Assembly (NCBI GenBank): GCA_035646395.1
Contig: DASRPK010000020.1
Span: 1 to 19,107, forward strand
Source of the DNA: JABWBJ01 sp035646395
GTDB lineage: Bacteria; Gemmatimonadota; Gemmatimonadetes; Gemmatimonadales; Gemmatimonadaceae
Direction: 5' to 3'
Length of the DNA: 19,107 nucleotides
This document shows, piece after piece, positions 15,395 to 19,107 of this stretch (position 1 is the first letter of the stretch; every line of letters begins with the position of its first letter). The notes under the pieces were generated by a model. It had not been told where the DNA came from, made no database searches, and was given only the letters and a program-made list of their open reading frames with translations. The position numbers were made by a program, and so were the translations under genes.

Positions 15395-16399
15395 TTACCT
15401 GCCAATCATCCGTATCAAGTCGACGCACCGATTCGCATACCCCCACTCGTTGTCGTACCAGCCGCTCACCTTTACCAGTGTGCTGTCGACCACGTTCGTG
15501 CTGAGCGCGTCGAGGATGCAGCTGTGTGGGTTGCCGATGTAGTCCGAGGACACAAGCTCCTCGTTCGAGACGGCCAGGATTCCCTTCATCGGACCGGTCG
15601 CGGCGGCGTTGAAGGCGGCGTTCACGTCGGCGATCGTCGTCGCCTTCTCCACTTCAACCGTCAACTCGGTCAACGACACGTCAGGCGTCGGGACGCGGAT
15701 CGCGATGCCGTCGATCTTCCCCTTCACTTCCGGAATGACCAGCGACGTGGCCTTCGCGGCGCCCGTAGTCGTGGGGATGATGGAGAGCGCCGCCGCCCGT
15801 GCTCGGCGCAGGTCCTTGTGTGGAAGGTCAAGGACGTTCTGGTCGTTGGTGTAGCTGTGAATGGTCACCATCGTGCCATGTCGGAAGCCGAACGCGTCGC
15901 GGATCACCTTGACCATCGGCACCAGGCAGTTCGTCGTGCACGACGCATTCGAGATGATGTTGTGGTTCGCCGCGTCGTACTTCTGGTCGTTCACGCCCAT
16001 CACCACCGTGATGTCTTCGCCCTTGGCCGGCGCGGAAATGATCACCTTCCTGGCGCCGGCGGTTATGTGCTTGCGGGCGTCGTCCGCGTTCGTGAATCGC
16101 CCCGTCGACTCGAGCACGATGTCGACCCCGAGCGACTTCCACGGCAACGCCGCCGGGTCCTTCTCGGCGAACACCCTCAGCGTGTCACCGTCAATGATGA
16201 TGCCGTCGCCTTCATGCGAGACCGTTCCGCGGTACGCACGATGGACGGAATCGTACTTGAACAGGTGTGCGAGTGTCTTCGTGTCGGTGAGATCGTTGAC
16301 CGCGATGAAGTCGAGGTCCGTCATCCCTCCTTCCTTCGCGGCGCGAACGACCTGTCGACCGATGCGTCCGAATCCGTTGATGCCAACCTTGATTGCCAT
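15395..16399 (-). CDS. gap: Glyceraldehyde-3-phosphate dehydrogenase (type I)
   Basis: Gap oxidises glyceraldehyde 3-phosphate with NAD and phosphate to 1,3-bisphosphoglycerate. The 334-residue protein has the Rossmann motif GINGFGRIGR at 6-15 and AVNDLTD at 33-39, whose Asp favours NAD over NADP. The active site is SNASCTTNCL with nucleophile Cys154, and the partner His is in TIHSYTNDQ. The C-terminal WYDNEWGYANR is present. The ATG at 16399 begins MAIKVGINGFG and has GAGG about 8 bases upstream. An in-frame start at 16426 would overlap comF and is rejected. It follows comF by 10 bases and precedes pgk and tpiA, making a lower-glycolysis block. Confidence 0.98.
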   Translation of the reverse strand: MAIKVGINGFGRIGRQVVRAAKEGGMTDLDFIAVNDLTDTKTLAHLFKYDSVHRAYRGTVSHEGDGIIIDGDTLRVFAEKDPAALPWKSLGVDIVLESTGRFTNADDARKHITAGARKVIISAPAKGEDITVVMGVNDQKYDAANHNIISNASCTTNCLVPMVKVIRDAFGFRHGTMVTIHSYTNDQNVLDLPHKDLRRARAAALSIIPTTTGAAKATSLVIPEVKGKIDGIAIRVPTPDVSLTELTVEVEKATTIADVNAAFNAAATGPMKGILAVSNEELVSSDYIGNPHSCILDALSTNVVDSTLVKVSGWYDNEWGYANRCVDLIRMIGR

Positions 16400-16409
16400 T
16401 CCTGGAGCC

Positions 16410-17123
16410 TCATGGAGGTGACGCATCGCCGGGAAGACGCGCGCGACCGAAAGTGACGTAACTGATGATCCGGGTTCCGCCGGCGAAGAGGGCGGCCGCG
16501 CAGGCGTTCAGGGTCGCCGCGGTGGTGACGACGTCATCCACGAGCACCAGGTGCGCGCCGCGCAGTCGAGCCGGTTCGCCGGTGACCCGAAAGGCGCCGG
16601 AAACATTGCGGAGACGCTCCTCGGGAGTCAACCGCGTTTGCGATGCGGTGAAGTGTGTGCGAGCGAGCACGTCACGCCACACATCCAGCGCCAGGGATTT
16701 GCCCATTGCCGCCGCCAGCCGTTCGCTCTGGTTGAAGCCGCGTTCGCGCTCTCGTCGAATCGATAACGGAACCGGAACCAGCGCGGTTCGTTCAGCCACG
16801 ACATCAGCGGGCCAGCTCAGGCGCGACATCCTCGCGCCCATTCCGCCAGCGAGCGCATGCCAGCCGTCGTACTTGAAGGCGTGGACAATCTGTCCACCGA
16901 CGCCTTCGGGTACCCAGCACCACGAGCGCACGGCCCGCACGTACGGCGGCAGCAGTGCACACCAGGGGCATGCGCCGTCCACGACGGGATAGCCACAACG
17001 ATCGCAATGCGGACTGGGCAGCAAGGCGACGCGCGACCAGCAGGTGCCGCACGACAGGTCGTCCGTGTCATCGCCGAGCCTTGCCTCGCAGACCACGCAG
17101 CAGCGCGGGAGGAGGAGCTGCAC
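16410..17123 (-). CDS. comF: ComF-family phosphoribosyltransferase-like protein
   Basis: ComF proteins are cytoplasmic proteins needed for the late, single-strand stage of DNA uptake in natural competence, though homologues occur in many species not known to be competent. The 237-residue form begins with a cysteine-rich zinc-finger region (Cys8, 9, 12, 25, 28, 40, 43, 52, 55) with CxxC pairs. A phosphoribosyltransferase domain follows, with FKYDG at 83-87, PVPLSIRRERERGFNQSE at about 117-134 and the PRPP loop LVDDVVTTAATL at 184-195. The start is uncertain: GTG at 17123 is taken because the zinc finger begins right after it and it avoids overlap with aroE. In-frame codons continue upstream to 17240. 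No ribosome site is evident. Confidence 0.88.
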   Translation of the reverse strand: MQLLLPRCCVVCEARLGDDTDDLSCGTCWSRVALLPSPHCDRCGYPVVDGACPWCALLPPYVRAVRSWCWVPEGVGGQIVHAFKYDGWHALAGGMGARMSRLSWPADVVAERTALVPVPLSIRRERERGFNQSERLAAAMGKSLALDVWRDVLARTHFTASQTRLTPEERLRNVSGAFRVTGEPARLRGAHLVLVDDVVTTAATLNACAAALFAGGTRIISYVTFGRARLPGDASPP

Positions 17124-17157
17124 GAGTCCGCGCGTGAGCCGCAGGCCGGCGCCAGCG

Positions 17158-17964
17158 TTAGGCAGCCAGCGACGCTCGCATGGCGTCCCGGTCCGGAACG
17201 ACGCCGAACCACCGTTCGAAGGCTTCTGCTCCCTGGGCAATCAGCATCTCCAGGCCATCGGCAGCGCGGTACCCGGCAACGCGGGCAGCCGCGATCCAGG
17301 GCGTGAGGCCGGAACGGTAGGCGAGGTCCATCACGGCGGCGTCAGGCGGGATCTCCGCCAGCGGCGCAGGGTGATCCTCACCCGACAGTCCAATGGGCGT
17401 GGCATTTACCACCATCGTCGCCGTGCGGATGGCATCCGACGGCGAGTCGGCAATAGTGACGAGCTGGGGAAAGCGGTCGCGAAGGGCAATGACACGCTCC
17501 ATGGAGCGCGCATGGACACGCACGCGAGCACCCTGCCAGCGCTCCGCAGCCGCGCACACAGCGGCCGCGCCCCCACCCGCCCCCAGCAAGCCGATAGTGG
17601 CCCCCGTCGGCAACTCACCAAGCACGCTCCGAACGAGCGCGCGAAATCCAGCGACGTCGGTGTTGTCACCCACGAGTTGCCGTTTCTCGCACCAGAACGT
17701 GTTGACCGCTCCTGTTCGCGTTGCGAGGTCGGTCAATCGATCACACGCGGCCGCAACCGCGGCCTTGTGCGGCACGGTCACGTTCCCGGCGGCGCGACCG
17801 GCGCGAAGCTGGGCGAGCGCATCCTCGAGCGCATGGGGAGGCACATCGAGTGCCTCGTATGTGAGTGGAATGCCGGCAGCGCGAAGGGCGGCGTTCTGGA
17901 ACCGGGGCGATAACGAGTGCCGAACAGGGTGACCGAGAAGGACAAGCCGTCCGGGCAGGCTCAC
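17158..17964 (-). CDS. aroE: Shikimate 5-dehydrogenase
   Basis: AroE reduces 3-dehydroshikimate to shikimate with NADPH, in aromatic amino acid synthesis. The 268-residue protein has the substrate motif GHPVRHSLSP (11-20, Ser17 and Ser19). NVTVPHK (61-67) holds catalytic Lys67, GAVNTF is at 85-90, and GDNTDVAGF (99-107) holds catalytic Asp103. The nucleotide loop GAGGGAAA and NATPIGL follow, with DGLEMLIAQGAEAFERW near the C-terminus. The start is GTG at 17964, overlapping the phosphatase-gene stop as GTGA. Its TAA stop sits inside a GCCTAACGC nonamer, so even the stop codon takes part in that motif. Confidence 0.96.
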   Translation of the reverse strand: MSLPGRLVLLGHPVRHSLSPRFQNAALRAAGIPLTYEALDVPPHALEDALAQLRAGRAAGNVTVPHKAAVAAACDRLTDLATRTGAVNTFWCEKRQLVGDNTDVAGFRALVRSVLGELPTGATIGLLGAGGGAAAVCAAAERWQGARVRVHARSMERVIALRDRFPQLVTIADSPSDAIRTATMVVNATPIGLSGEDHPAPLAEIPPDAAVMDLAYRSGLTPWIAAARVAGYRAADGLEMLIAQGAEAFERWFGVVPDRDAMRASLAA

Positions 17965-18431
17965 CCGGTCTGTTGGCTGGGGCGCGCAGTGAGCCGGTCG
18001 AACACGCGCCGGATCTCAGCCTGCAGCTCCGACAGCGTCTCGCGATACTGGTCGAGGTCACCGCCGAACGGGTCGTTGATCGCCCGGCCCGCGCCCTGCC
18101 CGCCCGCAAACGCGGTCAGCAGGTGCGTCCGCCCTTCTCCGCCTAACGCTTCGGCGCGCTCCAGGTGATGCTGTCCCATGGCCAGGACCACATCGTGTGA
18201 CTGGACAAGCTCCCTCGACAATTGCTGCGCCCGATGCGTCGAGATATCAAGGCCGCGCTCGAGCGCTACCAGGAGCGCACCGTCGGAGGCGGGTGCACCC
18301 TCCCACGCGCTCGTGCCGGCGCTGGAAACTTCCACATCCGCCAGCCCACGCTCGATCGCCTCACGGCGGGCAATTGCCTCGGCGAGAGGGCTTCGACAGG
18401 TGTTCCCTGTGCAGACGAAAAGCAGTCGCAT
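17961..18431 (-). CDS. Low-molecular-weight protein phosphatase, YwlE (arginine phosphatase)-like
   Basis: A 156-residue low-molecular-weight phosphatase. The P-loop VCTGNTCRSP has nucleophile Cys7 and Arg13, and the general acid is Asp120 in INDPF. The fifth P-loop position is Thr11 rather than the Ile usual in tyrosine phosphatases. In Bacillus YwlE, Cys7, Thr11 and Arg13 have the same numbers, and Thr11 gives specificity for phosphoarginine in proteins. A protein-arginine phosphatase is therefore the better prediction, but arsenate reductase-like or tyrosine phosphatase activity is not excluded. The ATG at 18431 is chosen over an in-frame TTG at 18449. Its tsaC neighbour recalls the ywlC-ywlE neighbourhood of Bacillus. 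A TTA-GGC codon pair carries a GCCTAACGC motif. Confidence 0.9.
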   Translation of the reverse strand: MRLLFVCTGNTCRSPLAEAIARREAIERGLADVEVSSAGTSAWEGAPASDGALLVALERGLDISTHRAQQLSRELVQSHDVVLAMGQHHLERAEALGGEGRTHLLTAFAGGQGAGRAINDPFGGDLDQYRETLSELQAEIRRVFDRLTARPSQQTG

Positions 18432-18479
18432 GGACCCGTGCGGTTCCAACTTCAGGTAAGCATCATGTTTCCGGACTCC

Positions 18480-18509
18480 ATCGCTCGCTGCATCGCTGCT
18501 CGCTGATCA
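18480..18509. repeat. CGCTGCT-word low-complexity repeat between tsaC and the phosphatase gene
   Basis: ATCGCTCGCTGC followed by ATCGCTGCTCGCTGATCA is built from iterated ATCGCT/GCTCGCT words. It lies in the 87-base gap, 48 bases upstream of the phosphatase start and close to the tsaC stop. No long inverted partner is seen. TGATC (18504-18508) and GATCA (18517-18521) could form a short stem reaching the tsaC stop codon. Confidence 0.55.
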
Positions 18510-18518
18510 CTGGTTCGA

Positions 18519-19107
18519 TCAGGCATCGCCAATCAGGTCAGGCACGCTTTCCCGCAGGACATCCGCCGGAATCGCACCCGGTCGAATCACTCGCGGTCGT
18601 CGTCCGGTACAGTCCACCACTGTTGAAGGTGGCGACGGTTCCAGTCGGCCGCCGTCCAGGACTCGAAGGATGCCGCGTGCCACCGCATCTCCCCACTGCT
18701 CAACAATCTCCCCGGCGGTCATCGCTGGCGGTAGTCCGGGCAGGTTGGCGGAGGTCGACGTGATCGGGTCTCCGTACGCCGCAATCATGCGCTGCAATGC
18801 AGGGTGCGACGTCCAGCGGACCGCGACGCCGCCTTCTGGACCACGCAGCCGAGGGGGGACTCGACGCTCTCCGCCAGGCAACACCAAGGTGAGCGGACCG
18901 GGCCAGTGGCGGGCAGCGAGCCGCGCGGCGTTGGTCGTGAGGTGCAGGTCCATTCGCTCCAGCATGGCGCTATCCGACACGAGCAGCAGGAACGGCTTTG
19001 CCGGCGGACGACGTTTCATTTCCACCAGTCGCTCCACCGCCGACCGGTCGACGGCGCCGCCGAACCCGTAGACGGTCTCCGTCGGATAGGCGAGGACCTG
19101 GCCCGTG
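18519..19107 (-). CDS. tsaC: L-threonylcarbamoyladenylate synthase (YrdC/Sua5 family), 5' end beyond window
   Basis: TsaC makes threonylcarbamoyl-AMP from threonine, bicarbonate and ATP for the t6A37 modification of ANN-decoding tRNAs. The visible 195 residues (in frame from 19106) run from GQVLAYPTETVYGFG, the family's N-terminal motif. They continue through MKRRPPAKPFLLLV and HWPGPLTLVLPG to ITSTSANLPGLPP, and end with PPSTVVD and RPGAI. The true start lies just outside the window, perhaps ten codons away. The C-terminus closes right after RPGAIPADVLRES, so this is the short YrdC-type form without the extra Sua5 domain. It is followed by the phosphatase gene after an 87-base gap. Confidence 0.95.
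   Translation of the reverse strand, partial: TGQVLAYPTETVYGFGGAVDRSAVERLVEMKRRPPAKPFLLLVSDSAMLERMDLHLTTNAARLAARHWPGPLTLVLPGGERRVPPRLRGPEGGVAVRWTSHPALQRMIAAYGDPITSTSANLPGLPPAMTAGEIVEQWGDAVARGILRVLDGGRLEPSPPSTVVDCTGRRPRVIRPGAIPADVLRESVPDLIGDA

Noticed and set aside
15524..16456. 310-codon plus-strand open frame opposite gap
   Set aside because: It is the antisense shadow of a glyceraldehyde-3-phosphate dehydrogenase gene with all catalytic residues; the translation is low-complexity Arg/Val/Asp.

Overview
The window is a GC-rich bacterial chromosomal segment (roughly 62-64% GC by eye). It is dense with housekeeping genes, and 21 of its 23 protein genes lie on the minus strand. No rRNA, tRNA, insertion sequence, prophage or CRISPR array was found. 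Protein style and the odd low-complexity intergenic repeats suggest Gemmatimonadota or a similar GC-rich Gram-negative phylum. A predicted outer-membrane beta-barrel protein supports a diderm envelope. The phylum assignment is inference, not something the sequence proves.

Layout. (1) 1-6813, minus strand: nuoA-B-C-D-E-F-G and the start of nuoH, the proximal part of a respiratory complex I operon, with start/stop overlaps at A/B, B/C, F/G and G/H. (2) 6841-8438: a divergent control region, then the only two plus-strand genes, dcd (dCTP deaminase) and a small secreted beta-barrel protein, ending at a bidirectional terminator (8444-8482). (3) 8490-11205, minus strand: moaD-moaE-moaA (molybdopterin synthase and cyclic pyranopterin synthesis), then mdh (malate dehydrogenase), probably one transcript. 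(4) 11251-11703: a monocistronic HU-family gene with its own terminator and a promoter that overlaps the carA stop codon. (5) 11700-19107, minus strand: a long co-directional series tsaC (partial), a YwlE-type phosphatase, aroE, comF, gap, pgk, tpiA, secG, carA. It joins lower glycolysis with shikimate, pyrimidine/arginine, secretion and tRNA-modification functions.

How the genes work together. Mdh feeds NADH made from malate to complex I. Gap, Pgk and TpiA form a contiguous lower-glycolysis block. MoaD, MoaE and MoaA supply molybdopterin.

Two patterns are not explained by the genes. First, the heptamer GCCTAAC occurs 11 times (six as GCCTAACGC), in both orientations and in all three codon phases, always within genes. 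Its density is like that of a DNA-uptake or similar genome-signature sequence. Second, five same-strand intergenic gaps contain iterated short words. Each gap uses a different word, and two are built as long purine/pyrimidine inverted repeats that fill nearly the whole gap between one gene's stop and the next gene's start. These two patterns are the best candidates for something undescribed.
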